From the NCBI GenBank assembly GCA_021791075.1, contig JAJYXH010000006.1:1-25504 (forward strand): a DNA stretch of 25,504 nt, read 5' to 3'. Made by a program: the position numbers and the translations under genes. The notes below the pieces were generated by a model that saw only the letters and a program-made list of their open reading frames with translations, was not told the DNA's origin and ran no database searches. The first letter of the stretch is position 1, and every line of letters starts with the position of its first letter. The stretch is from Microcaldota archaeon (GTDB lineage: Archaea > Micrarchaeota > Micrarchaeia > Micrarchaeales > CABMGC01). Below are positions 1 to 6,868 of this stretch, piece after piece.

Positions 1-102
1 TTCTACGAGAAAGAAATAACAAAATTTGGGAATTCTGCAAAAATAGATGCACCTAAGGCATACATCGGACAGAAGGCATACATAATTGTTATTAAACGTT
101 AA
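1..102 (+). CDS. DUF2080 family transposon-associated protein, C-terminal fragment
   Basis: The window opens inside a reading frame that runs from base 1 to a TAA at 100-102 (33 residues). The pattern YEKEITKFGNSAKI followed by PKAYIGQKAYIIV matches what I recall of DUF2080, a short archaeal protein family that accompanies transposases and is related to SpoVT/AbrB-like swapped-hairpin DNA-binding domains. The conserved FGNSA and P-K-x-YIG-x-K-A stretches are visible. Family members are about 50-60 residues, so roughly half the protein lies left of the window. Its function is unknown; a DNA-binding or element-regulatory role is inference. It precedes a toxin-antitoxin pair in AT-rich DNA, which suggests the window edge cuts a mobile or accessory segment. 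Base preference (many AAA, ATA, GCA codons) differs from the housekeeping genes further right. Confidence 0.7.
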   Translation, partial: FYEKEITKFGNSAKIDAPKAYIGQKAYIIVIKR

Positions 103-185
103 AGAAAGGACTTATGTCCCACACCCCATATCACAGAAAGGCTTTAATATCACTTTACAATAAGATAAGTATGTAGGGAAGGAGA

Positions 186-386
186 ATGAAGTACCGAGTC
201 ATAATAGAAAGGGACGAAGATGGTATATACGTCGCTAGGGTACCTGATCTCCCTGGCTGCGCTACAGAAGGGAAGACCAAGAAGGAACTCATGGTTAATG
301 TAAAGGAGGCAATTCAAACATATCTCGAAGCCCTTAAGAAACACGGCGATCCGATTCCAGTAGCAACCATTCAGATAAGCGTCTAG
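186..386 (+). CDS. hicB: HicB family antitoxin
   Basis: A 66-residue protein with the HicB partial RNase-H-like fold signature: a start like KYRVIIERDEDGIYVARVPDLPGCATEGKT, then a helix with EAIQTYLEAL and an ending HGDPIP. HicB neutralises the HicA mRNA interferase and usually autoregulates the operon. This is the short form without a C-terminal DNA-binding domain. The start is fixed by a strong GGAAGGAGA ribosome-binding site directly before the ATG, more bacterial-looking than the GGTGAT sites used elsewhere in the window. A TATA-like CTTTAATA lies about 40 bp upstream. hicA follows after a 43-bp gap, so the order is antitoxin first. Confidence 0.88.
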   Translation: MKYRVIIERDEDGIYVARVPDLPGCATEGKTKKELMVNVKEAIQTYLEALKKHGDPIPVATIQISV

Positions 387-429
387 GTAACTACAGGCAC
401 AATCTGGCACTATAGGGATAGTGCATTTG

Positions 430-687
430 ATGTCCAGATTACCGCCATTGAATTATGATAAGGTAATAAAGGTCCTATCCGTGATAGGATATCGGAAAAG
501 TCATCAGCACAGTAGCCATATAATCATGCATCTTGTTGACAACGAGAGATACAATTCTCTTTTTGGTGAAAGAACACATGATGCGATGGTAGTGGTACCA
601 GCACATAAACCAATAGGGAAGGGAATGATAAGAGCAATAATAAGAGAAGCAGGCCTCTCGGTTGACGAATTTAACAAACTTTTATGA
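430..687 (+). CDS. hicA: HicA family toxin (mRNA interferase)
   Basis: An 85-residue protein of the YcfA/HicA double-stranded-RNA-binding fold. The N-terminus SRLPPLNYDKVIKVLSVIGY is typical, the histidine region reads HSSHIIMHL (family G/S-S-H, catalytic His), and the C-terminus has the usual VVVPAHKPIGKGMIRAIIREAGLS segment. HicA cleaves mRNA and is blocked by the upstream HicB. I chose the ATG at 430 over the in-frame GTG at 421 because family members begin MSxLPxL. The catalytic His is present and the frame is intact, so the toxin looks functional. It converges with sodX, with a 53-bp gap that ends in a T-rich stretch. Confidence 0.87.
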   Translation: MSRLPPLNYDKVIKVLSVIGYRKSHQHSSHIIMHLVDNERYNSLFGERTHDAMVVVPAHKPIGKGMIRAIIREAGLSVDEFNKLL

Positions 688-740
688 CTTCTCTTGAAGA
701 CGTACTTGTTGCATGGAATCTTTGTAGGAAACTCTTCCTT

Positions 741-1031
741 TTAGAATCGCAGAATTACCTTCCCAACAACTCTTTCCATATCTAGGCTTCCAAACTTTCT
801 ACTATCCTCACTAAATTCCTTGTTGTCTCCTATTACGTGGACACTGTTGCTGCTGACCGTCGAGATCCTCTTCACTATCGAGATATTCTTTGTTGGATGC
901 CTAAGCACCACGATGTCACCAACCCTCAGCCTGCGGTACCACCTGCTCACGATCAGATAATCCCCTTCCTTTACGGCTGGCTCCATGCTCCTGTCGCTTA
1001 CCCTGAAGATCCTTATCGGAGGCGTCAGCAT
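741..1031 (-). CDS. sodX: Nickel-type superoxide dismutase maturation protease (S26 signal-peptidase-like)
   Basis: A 96-residue S26-family serine protease. The active-site Ser lies in the box VSDRSMEPAVKEGD (S15) and the general-base Lys in NISIVKRIS (K54), followed by the VHVIGDN box. There is no transmembrane anchor, which is typical of SodX, the peptidase that trims the NiSOD propeptide to expose the His ligand. The ATG at 1031 starts 4 nt after the sodN stop codon; a TTG at 1055 in the same frame would overlap sodN and looks less likely. Identification rests on the S26 motifs, the lack of a membrane segment and the direct adjacency to sodN, an arrangement known from other NiSOD organisms. 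Confidence 0.9.
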   Translation of the reverse strand: MLTPPIRIFRVSDRSMEPAVKEGDYLIVSRWYRRLRVGDIVVLRHPTKNISIVKRISTVSSNSVHVIGDNKEFSEDSRKFGSLDMERVVGKVILRF

Positions 1032-1035
1032 CGGA

Positions 1036-1539
1036 CTAGACCTTCGGATAGACAAACTCGCGCTCCGTGGGATAGAAGGACTTGACCCTCTTGGTCTCTA
1101 CGTTCTTCGTCTTCCAGAAGATCTCCGCTACCTTCTGCACGCTTGCAAGCAGGTCCTCGCCCGCCTTTACATCTGTGCTCTGCTTGGCCTTCCCTGCCAG
1201 CTTGAGCGTGTTCCAGACGAGCTCGTGCAGCTCCGGATTCGCCTTCGCGTGCTCCGGCTTGAAGTAGTCCCCCCAGAGAACCGCGATCTCGTGCTTGCAG
1301 ATCTCGGCGTGCTCCTCCTTGACCATTATGTACCTTATTATCTTGTTCCTGTCCTCTGCAGTCTTTATCCCGACATTCTCAGCATCCGCAATCAGCATAT
1401 CCATCCTTATGACGGTGTGCGCTGCCATCTGCGCCATGTGGGGATCGTATATGCCACACGGTATGTCGCAGTGCGCATAAGCGACCTCAAAATCGAGTAT
1501 CCTGTCCAGTGCTCCGAGTACCTTGTTCATCATCTTCAT
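1036..1539 (-). CDS. sodN: Nickel superoxide dismutase precursor
   Basis: A 167-residue protein with the NiSOD nickel hook HCDIPCGIYDP: H23, C24 and C28 of the precursor become His1, Cys2 and Cys6 of the mature enzyme. NiSOD disproportionates superoxide to oxygen and hydrogen peroxide and forms a homohexamer of four-helix bundles. The first 22 residues form the propeptide that SodX must remove (predicted cut between Ala22 and His23), leaving about 145 residues. The start is set by a near-perfect GGTGATG ribosome-binding site 2 nt before the ATG. It heads a two-gene unit with sodX and diverges from ribK; a TATA-like TTATAAAG lies about 30 bp upstream. NiSOD is best known in actinobacteria and cyanobacteria, so its presence in an archaeon is notable. 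Confidence 0.95.
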   Translation of the reverse strand: MKMMNKVLGALDRILDFEVAYAHCDIPCGIYDPHMAQMAAHTVIRMDMLIADAENVGIKTAEDRNKIIRYIMVKEEHAEICKHEIAVLWGDYFKPEHAKANPELHELVWNTLKLAGKAKQSTDVKAGEDLLASVQKVAEIFWKTKNVETKRVKSFYPTEREFVYPKV

Positions 1540-1565
1540 AACATCACCGTAACCATATTGCCGTG

Positions 1566-1582
1566 AAAACTTTATAATGTTA
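1566..1582. promoter_or_regulatory. Shared TATA region between divergent sodN and ribK
   Basis: The 78-bp gap between the two divergent starts holds one AT-rich core, AAAACTTTATAATGTTATA. Read rightward, TTTATAAT sits about 42 bp before the ribK ATG; read leftward, TTATAAAG sits about 32 bp before the sodN ATG. Either or both may be used. This is from spacing and composition only. Confidence 0.5.
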
Positions 1583-1617
1583 TAGGTGATAACTCCCGAT
1601 TACGACCAGATGATCAT

Positions 1618-2010
1618 ATGCCGGCCCCGAAGCACACGAAGTTGAAGGGAATCGTAGTCAGCGGCCTCGGAACCTTCTCTTACCGCATCGACTCGATACC
1701 GGGGCTTCTCGCGGAGTACTCAGAGAAGACGGGAATGAGGTTCTATCCTGGCACACTCAACATCGAGCTTCTCTCGAAATTCTCCTCTCCGAAGGGAGGG
1801 TCGAGGACAGAGATGGGTGACTTCAGTGGCACAGTCTCTGCGAATCTTCTTCCGTGCAAGATAAACGGTATAATGGCGTTCATTCTCAGGACTAGCAAGG
1901 GAGAGCAGAAGAAGGGATCAAAGAAGACCGTCATAGAGATCGCCTCTGACGTCGGGCTCAGGAACAGGCTCGGGATAAAGGATGGGGACGTCGTCGAGAT
2001 CCAGGTATGA
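1618..2010 (+). CDS. ribK: Archaeal CTP-dependent riboflavin kinase (DUF120)
   Basis: A 130-residue protein matching the archaeal riboflavin kinase family, which makes FMN from riboflavin using CTP rather than ATP. Visible hallmarks are the opening KLKGIVVSGLGTFSYRI, the signature FYPGTLNIEL, a central acidic/glycine segment and the end DVGLRNRLGIKDGDVVEIQV, which closes the cradle-loop barrel. Length is normal for a stand-alone domain; some archaea carry an extra N-terminal helix-turn-helix, absent here. It diverges from sodN and is followed by rps8e after 76 bp with its own promoter-like sequence. FMN made here could serve flavin enzymes such as the reductase at 10.4-11.1 kb, which is inference. 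Confidence 0.9.
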   Translation: MPAPKHTKLKGIVVSGLGTFSYRIDSIPGLLAEYSEKTGMRFYPGTLNIELLSKFSSPKGGSRTEMGDFSGTVSANLLPCKINGIMAFILRTSKGEQKKGSKKTVIEIASDVGLRNRLGIKDGDVVEIQV

Positions 2011-2086
2011 AGCTGCAGGCCTGCGATACCATTAAAAATCCTCTGATGCAAATAAATATTGCTAATATCAAACCATAGTGATTACA

Positions 2087-2479
2087 ATGAGCCAATTCGG
2101 ATCGCAGTTTCACGGGAAGTCGGTAAGGAAGCTCAACGGCAGCGGCAAGCTCAAGCTTAAGAACAGGGACAAGAGGCGCCACGAGATGGGCGGCTACTTC
2201 GTCGCAACGAAGCTGGGGAAGGAGGACCACACCAAGCCGGTGAGGGGACGCGGCGGGACGGTCAGGAGCAAGCTGATGTACGCGGCCATGGCGAACATAC
2301 GGCTCAAGGACGGCTTCAAGAAGGCCAAGATAAAGTCGATACTCGAATCGAAGGACAACAGGAACTTCGCAAGGCTTAGCATAATAACGAAGGGCTCGGT
2401 CATAGACACGGAGCTCGGCAAGGCTGTAGTGACCAACAGACCCGGAAAGGACGGTTGCATAAACGCAAGGCTGGCGTGA
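2087..2479 (+). CDS. rps8e: 30S ribosomal protein S8e
   Basis: A 130-residue ribosomal protein restricted to archaea and eukaryotes. The characteristic blocks are KNRDKRRHEMGGYFVATKLG, RGRGGTVRSKLM, NFARLSIITKGSVIDTELGKA and VTNRPGKDG at the C-terminus. I place the start at the ATG at 2087 because the in-frame GTG at 2078 is part of GTGATT, the ribosome-binding site used across this window. A TATA-like AAATAAATATT lies 27-37 bp upstream. The TGA stop is part of GCGTGATAC, which may serve as the binding site for the next gene, 4 nt on. Confidence 0.95.
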   Translation: MSQFGSQFHGKSVRKLNGSGKLKLKNRDKRRHEMGGYFVATKLGKEDHTKPVRGRGGTVRSKLMYAAMANIRLKDGFKKAKIKSILESKDNRNFARLSIITKGSVIDTELGKAVVTNRPGKDGCINARLA

Positions 2480-2483
2480 TACA

Positions 2484-2858
2484 TTGTCACAGCGAGTCTA
2501 TATCTGCAGTGCCGCCGATTCAGGCGCATTGAAGAAACTCCTCGAGTACGATCCCTATCTTGACAAGGGCCTCAACGAGCAGCAGCTCCTAGAGCTCAAG
2601 TCCAACCCTGACGCAAACGTCATATTCACGAGGCAGGACTACCTTCTCAAGGACGGCATCTCCATGAACCTTGACAGGGAGAAGTACTACCTGTACATAA
2701 ACGCCCAGGACGACTTCCTTGAGCAGGGAGAGAAGAAGCTCAAGGCCCGGATCAAGAGCATAGAGCGGGCGAGCCCCGAGCTCGAGTCGAAGATAATATC
2801 CGACATAGAGTCCGAAAGGAAGGAGAGCGAACAGGGAATCGGGTCCATCTTCGGGTAG
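2484..2858 (+). CDS. Conserved-looking hypothetical protein
   Basis: A 124-residue protein that I do not recognise. It starts with TTG (the only start in the N-terminal part of the frame) 4 nt after rps8e, with GTGAT overlapping the preceding stop codon, so it is probably translationally coupled. The N-terminal half is globular-looking, with TRQDYLLKDG and DREKYYLYINAQDDFL. The C-terminal 45 residues are highly charged and helical (runs of Glu, Lys, Ser), ending in SEQGIGSIFG. There are no cysteines beyond C8, no signal peptide and no membrane span. The position between a ribosomal protein and argF gives no firm clue. Codon use matches its housekeeping neighbours, so it is likely a native gene. 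Confidence 0.8.
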   Translation: MSQRVYICSAADSGALKKLLEYDPYLDKGLNEQQLLELKSNPDANVIFTRQDYLLKDGISMNLDREKYYLYINAQDDFLEQGEKKLKARIKSIERASPELESKIISDIESERKESEQGIGSIFG

Positions 2859-2864
2859 TCTTCC

Positions 2865-3785
2865 ATGGACTTCCTAAGCTCGGCTGATTTTTCAGGAAGG
2901 GAGATCGGGGAGATCTTCGCGATCGCGGACCACTTCAAGCAGGGCAACTACTCATTCGTAGATGGAGGAACAGTTCTCGCGCTCCTCTTCGAGAAACCTT
3001 CGACAAGGACAAGGGTCTCGTTCGAGGCCGCGATGATCCAGCTCGGAGGCAACACGATATACATAGACGCGAGCACGTCTCAGCTCTCGAGGGGCGAGAT
3101 GGTCCGAGACACGGGCAGGGTCCTCGGATCGTACGTTGACATGGTTGCGGCACGAATGTACAGACAGACAGACCTTGTCGAACTTGCCAAGTCCTCAGAC
3201 GCGCCGGTGATAAATGCGCTCACGGAAATGGAGCATCCGTGCCAGGCGCTCAGCGACCTATATACGATAAGAGAGCATCTCGGAAAGGTCGATGGGGCAA
3301 GGATCGCATTCGTGGGCGACATATCCGACAACGTCGCAAATTCGCTGATGGTCTCGGCCACGAGGATCGGCGCATCCATATCGCTCGTAGGCCCGAAGGG
3401 ATTCAAGCCCAACGGGACGTATGTAAATCTTGCAAGGGAGAACGGCAAGGTAGAGATATTCGACGATCCCAAGAAGGGGCTGAATGATGCCGATATCGTA
3501 TACACTGATACTTTTGTAAGCATGGGTCAGGAGAAGTGGGCCGAGATGCGCAGGAAGTTATTCAAGCCATACCAGGTAAACTCCGAGATGCTCGGCTACG
3601 CGAAGAGGAGTGCGGTTGTCATGCACTGCCTCCCTGCGCACAGAGGGGAGGAGATAACTTCAGATGTGCTTGACGGGAAGAGAAGCATCGTCTGGCAGCA
3701 GGCGAAGAACAAACTGCTCATCGAAAAGGCTATAATATTATACCTGTATAAGAAAAGGAGAAAGGAGCTCGACTCTGTGATCTGA
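2865..3785 (+). CDS. argF: Ornithine carbamoyltransferase
   Basis: A 306-residue transcarbamylase that joins carbamoyl phosphate and ornithine to give citrulline. The carbamoyl-phosphate loop STRTR (46-50), HPCQALSDLYTI (124-135), the ornithine-binding D-x-x-x-SMG (DTFVSMG, 215-221) and HCLPAHRGEE (254-263) are all intact. The last two separate it from aspartate carbamoyltransferase, which has HPLPR. Length is normal. It starts 6 nt after the preceding gene and its TGA overlaps the ATG of pyrH by one base, so the two are coupled. No other arginine-pathway or arginine-deiminase genes are in the window; whether it works in biosynthesis, catabolism or in isolation cannot be told here. Confidence 0.95.
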   Translation: MDFLSSADFSGREIGEIFAIADHFKQGNYSFVDGGTVLALLFEKPSTRTRVSFEAAMIQLGGNTIYIDASTSQLSRGEMVRDTGRVLGSYVDMVAARMYRQTDLVELAKSSDAPVINALTEMEHPCQALSDLYTIREHLGKVDGARIAFVGDISDNVANSLMVSATRIGASISLVGPKGFKPNGTYVNLARENGKVEIFDDPKKGLNDADIVYTDTFVSMGQEKWAEMRRKLFKPYQVNSEMLGYAKRSAVVMHCLPAHRGEEITSDVLDGKRSIVWQQAKNKLLIEKAIILYLYKKRRKELDSVI

Positions 3786-4468
3786 TGGACATAATCTGCA
3801 TCTCATTGACCGGAGGGATAGTATCGAGGGAGAGCGGGGTAAACGTCGCCTTCATCAAGAAGCTCGAGAAGCTGCTCAAGAGATACCAGAGCAAGTACAA
3901 GTTCATAATAACGGTTGGGGGAGGTTATGCAAGCAGACTGTACATAAATTCGACAAGAAGCATAATCTCGAACAACTCCCTGCTTGACCAGATAGGGATC
4001 GCATTCACGAGGATCAACGCGCTCATACTCAAGGACCTGCTCTCAAGCCTCGACCTCTATCCAAACGTTGTCACGAGCATGGAGGAGCTGAAGATGGCGA
4101 CGAGCACGAACGAGATCATTGTGATGGGCGGACTCATTCCAGGGGTATCTACAGATGCGGTATGCGCCCTCGCGTGCGAGGCCATGAACTGCAAGATGCT
4201 CATAAACGTCAGCGGACTCGCCTACGTCTACGACCGTCCCCCTTCTGAGAAGGGGGCGAGGAAGCTCGAGACGCTCTCTCACGACAAGCTCCTCGAGATC
4301 GCGTTCAAGTACGACAACAGGATTGCAGGCTCGAACTTCATCTTCGACATGTTCGCGAGCAAGATAGCGAAGAGGGCCGAGATCCAGATCAAGTTCGTCA
4401 GCGACGACATAAACTCGCTCGACGCGGCAATTCAGGGGAAGCCGTACAAGGGAAGCATTGTCAAGTGA
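3785..4468 (+). CDS. pyrH: Archaeal-type UMP kinase (amino acid kinase family)
   Basis: A 227-residue amino-acid-kinase-fold protein, closest in plan to archaeal UMP kinase, which phosphorylates UMP to UDP. Landmarks are an N-terminal phosphate strand ISLTGG, the VGGGYASRLYI glycine loop, IGIAFTRINALIL, VMGGLIPGVSTDAVCALACEAM (family P-G-x-x-TDAVAA) and NVSGLAYVYDRPP (family N-x-x-GVYDxDP). The first glycine motif is divergent (SLTGGIVS rather than SLGGSV). Its length (about 225) and missing GGNAL motif argue against carbamate kinase, although that enzyme would be a natural partner of the overlapping argF. The linked pair may reflect shared carbamoyl-phosphate/pyrimidine metabolism, which is inference. 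Confidence 0.82.
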   Translation: MDIICISLTGGIVSRESGVNVAFIKKLEKLLKRYQSKYKFIITVGGGYASRLYINSTRSIISNNSLLDQIGIAFTRINALILKDLLSSLDLYPNVVTSMEELKMATSTNEIIVMGGLIPGVSTDAVCALACEAMNCKMLINVSGLAYVYDRPPSEKGARKLETLSHDKLLEIAFKYDNRIAGSNFIFDMFASKIAKRAEIQIKFVSDDINSLDAAIQGKPYKGSIVK

Positions 4469-4492
4469 TGGCTGAATCAAGAGCTCTTTATC

Positions 4493-4511
4493 TACCGAAT
4501 TTCAATCGGTA
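4493..4511. terminator. Small hairpin between convergent pyrH and pilin-like gene
   Basis: TACCGA and TCGGTA form a 6-bp perfect stem around a 7-nt loop, 25 bp after the pyrH stop, in the 62-bp gap between convergent genes. No clear T-run follows in either direction, so a transcription-ending role is only suggested by position. Confidence 0.3.
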
Positions 4512-4530
4512 TGCATCATCTTCCGTGCAA

Positions 4531-5289
4531 TCATCTGATATAGTTTGCTGTTAGAGTGCCCCCCATCGTATTCGCATAGAAGCTCGTGCTCTGCGCAGAC
4601 GCGCTGCCTACAAACACGTTGCCCGTGGTCTGCCAGCTGTTGAAGGTTGCTCCGGAAGGAGGGACCCCAAAGAGGGTATAATGCACCCCGTATATGACCG
4701 GTATCTCTGCTCCGTTCGGGTATCTGACACCCTGAACCGCTATGCTGCCTGTTGTAGGCGAGTCAAGCAGCATTACCTCTGAGGTTATGCCATGATAGAC
4801 CGATGCGAATACCGTTCCAGTACCTGATGTGTTGTAGAGCTGACTCTGGCACGTCTTCTGGCATATACTGTAAGTAACAGTGAACGTCGGCTCAAGCTGC
4901 TGCCCCGGGCTTGGGAAGTATCCGCTGGCAGATGCATTGCATATGACAAGCGATCCCTGAACTGCGTTGGCAGGATAGCACAGCCCAGAATGCACCTGCT
5001 GGCCGAAGCTGGGCATTACGGAGAATGAGTTTGCGGCAAACGAGATCCCTGTCCCGAGATTGTTGATGAATATCAGGGTTATTGTTGAGCCGCTTGAGTT
5101 GGTCATGACGAATGCCTCTTGGCAGAGGAGTTCGGGGCTGATGTAGCAGTAAGATGGAGAGAAGCTGTTGGCGCCCCTTGTGAAGACGTAACTTGCAACA
5201 ACAGCCATGAAGACCGCAAGAATCAGGAAGGACCATGAGTATGTCGAAAGAAACTCTATTACCGACTGTCCCTTTCGTTTGTCTGGCAT
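4531..5289 (-). CDS. Class III signal peptide (pilin-like) surface protein
   Basis: A 252-residue secreted protein. The N-terminus MPDKRKGQSVIEF is a type IV prepilin-type class III signal: basic residues, cleavage expected after Gly7, Gln at +1 and Glu at +5. A 20-residue hydrophobic segment (about 13-33) follows. The rest is Ser/Thr/Asn-rich with several N-glycosylation sequons and paired cysteines. The last 50 residues, with VPPSGATFNSWQTTGNVFV and ending GTLTANYIR, resemble the small beta-repeat domains (InlB B-repeat-like) seen on cell-surface proteins. It stands apart from the pilus operon at 12.1-18.3 kb but carries the same type of processing site, so it could be exported or assembled by that machine. 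AT-rich sequence about 30 bp upstream (TATATAATA) may be its promoter. Confidence 0.82.
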   Translation of the reverse strand: MPDKRKGQSVIEFLSTYSWSFLILAVFMAVVASYVFTRGANSFSPSYCYISPELLCQEAFVMTNSSGSTITLIFINNLGTGISFAANSFSVMPSFGQQVHSGLCYPANAVQGSLVICNASASGYFPSPGQQLEPTFTVTYSICQKTCQSQLYNTSGTGTVFASVYHGITSEVMLLDSPTTGSIAVQGVRYPNGAEIPVIYGVHYTLFGVPPSGATFNSWQTTGNVFVGSASAQSTSFYANTMGGTLTANYIR

Positions 5290-5350
5290 CTAACTCGCTA
5301 TTAGTTGGATAAAAAGTATTATATAGCTTGACAAATGCCGATTCGGCGAT

Positions 5351-6376
5351 TCAGTATACCAGAAAGTCTATAACAACCTCGACTTCGAGCGGAGAGTAGG
5401 TCCTTACGACCCTCCTGAACAGTATCCTCACTCTCTTCTTCCTCGCTGCGAAGAACTTCCTTATCCTATCTATGTGTGCCTTGTAAGGGTCGTCCTTGTC
5501 TCCGAAGGCATAATAGTGCATAATGCACCTCTTCTTTGCCATTTCAAGGGCTGCGTCAAGAAATTCATACGAGTCTTTCGGGAGCGGCATGACTATCCTG
5601 TCCGCAAATGCCTTATACTCTTTGGCGGATCTCCTCACATCACCAACTACCGGAGTTACATTGTCGACCTTGTTGATCGATATGTTCCTCTTTAGATAGG
5701 CGCATGCGGACCTGTTGAGCTCTATTGCAACAACTCTCGATCTTCTGTGCTCCTTTGCTATCAGTATGGCATAGGGTCCCACTCCAGCGAACATCACGAC
5801 CACGTTCTCCCTCTCCCTCGCCGACTCGGAGATCCTCTTCCTCTCGTACGAGAGCCTCGGAGAGAAGAAGGCCTTCCTTATGTCAAGGCATACTGTTATC
5901 CCATTCTCCCTGTATTCAACCTCATATCCTCTCTTCCCGTAGACATTAGTGAATCTCCTCGTCCTGTAGATCCCAGTGACCGCACCCTTCTTGTTTACCA
6001 CCCTCTTCACGTTCCTGTTTATTCCGGCTATGACCTTCGCGATCCTCTTCGCAAGCCTCGGCTCCGCATCTATCACTGCGGTATCGCCTATCAAGTCATA
6101 GCTCTTGACCGCGTTCTCATACTCCTTCTTGCCAAGCTCGTTCAGCAAAAGTGCCCTGTAGTCCACGCCCAACTCGCGCTTGCGGAAGCGCTCGTTCACC
6201 TCAATGGCGCCGAGCCTCTTCAACGCCTTCCTTGCATCAGGGCCCGGACTGATGATAGGAAAGTATATAAATTCACGTCTACCAAATACTAGATGTTGTT
6301 TATCCATTAGCTTATGCGCTTTTAGATAGGCGGACGTCGCTTCGGCGTTCTTCTTTAGCACCCTGATGCCGATCAT
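5351..6376 (-). CDS. trm5: tRNA (guanine37-N1)-methyltransferase Trm5
   Basis: A 341-residue class I SAM-dependent methyltransferase that makes m1G37 next to the anticodon, needed to prevent frameshifting. Seen in order are an N-terminal recognition domain, the Trm5 block YDLIGDTAVIDAEP, VYGKRGYEVEYRENG, LDIRKAFFSPRLSYER, SAM motif I VVMFAGVGPYAI, motif II VVAIELNRSACAYLKRNI, then DRIVMPLPKDSYEFLD in the place of the NLP motif (MPLP here). The ATG at 6376 is preferred over longer starts because a TATA box lies about 28 bp upstream, implying a leaderless transcript, and upstream codons lie in the promoter shared with spt5. Without a structure I cannot exclude the related wyosine enzyme, but the blocks fit Trm5. 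Confidence 0.88.
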   Translation of the reverse strand: MIGIRVLKKNAEATSAYLKAHKLMDKQHLVFGRREFIYFPIISPGPDARKALKRLGAIEVNERFRKRELGVDYRALLLNELGKKEYENAVKSYDLIGDTAVIDAEPRLAKRIAKVIAGINRNVKRVVNKKGAVTGIYRTRRFTNVYGKRGYEVEYRENGITVCLDIRKAFFSPRLSYERKRISESARERENVVVMFAGVGPYAILIAKEHRRSRVVAIELNRSACAYLKRNISINKVDNVTPVVGDVRRSAKEYKAFADRIVMPLPKDSYEFLDAALEMAKKRCIMHYYAFGDKDDPYKAHIDRIRKFFAARKKRVRILFRRVVRTYSPLEVEVVIDFLVY

Positions 6377-6400
6377 AGAAAGAGTTAACCAAGGAAATAG

Positions 6401-6408
6401 TATAAAAA
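6401..6408 (-). promoter_or_regulatory. TATA box for trm5
   Basis: On the minus strand this reads TTTTTATA within CTTTTTATACT. It is centred about 28 bp before the trm5 ATG, the spacing expected if transcription starts at the first codon. It also lies only 10-17 bp before the spt5 start, so the two divergent genes share this region and their initiation may interfere. Confidence 0.6.
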
Positions 6409-6417
6409 GTGATTCAT

Positions 6418-6864
6418 GTGTACTTCGTTGTAAGAGTAACGTCAAGCCAGGAGAAGATCACTGCAGACATACTGGAGAACAAGACGCAGAAGGCTAACAC
6501 CGGGATATACTCGATAATACTTCTAGAAGGAATGCGCGGCTACGTGATAGTCGAGGCGGAGAACGAGCTTGCATGCAGGGAGCTTGTAATGAACGAACCG
6601 CACGTAAAGGGGGTCCTTCCCACCGCGCTGAGCAGCGAGGAGCTTGACAGGATGCTCCTCTCGAAGAAGCACGTCCAGGAGATAGGCGTGAGCGACGTCG
6701 TAGAGTTCCTTGCGGGTCCTTTCAAGGGCTACAAGGCAAAGGTTATAAAGGTTGATTCGTCCAAAGAAGAGATCACGGTAGAACTGATGGATGTTGCCGT
6801 TCCTATCCCAGTCACGACCAAGTCGAACATGGCCAGGATAATAGAGAAGGCAGAGTCGGAGTGA
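6418..6864 (+). CDS. spt5: Transcription elongation factor Spt5 (archaeal NusG homologue)
   Basis: A 148-residue protein with an N-terminal NGN domain (about 1-85; RVTSSQEKITADILE, LEGMRGYVIVEAENE, PHVKGVLPT) and a C-terminal KOW domain (about 95-140; GDVVEFLAGPFKGYKAKVIKV-type block ending VAVPIPV). With Spt4 it closes the RNA polymerase clamp and links transcription to the ribosome. I favour the GTG at 6418, which gives VYFVVRV as in the family, since GTGAT at 6409-6413 is then its ribosome-binding site; the GTG at 6409 is the alternative. The next gene is rpl11, the usual archaeal order. The TGA stop lies inside GTGATAATATG, which supplies the rpl11 ribosome-binding site. Confidence 0.93.
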   Translation: MYFVVRVTSSQEKITADILENKTQKANTGIYSIILLEGMRGYVIVEAENELACRELVMNEPHVKGVLPTALSSEELDRMLLSKKHVQEIGVSDVVEFLAGPFKGYKAKVIKVDSSKEEITVELMDVAVPIPVTTKSNMARIIEKAESE

Positions 6865-6868
6865 TAAT

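Noticed and set aside
108..119. GGAC-TTAT-GTCC hairpin after the DUF2080 fragment as a transposon end
   Set aside because: A 4-bp stem is expected by chance, and no matching end or target duplication can be seen.
3785..4468. Carbamate kinase as an energy-yielding partner of ornithine carbamoyltransferase
   Set aside because: The protein is about 225 residues, not about 310, lacks the GGNAL opening and matches archaeal UMP kinase blocks along its length.
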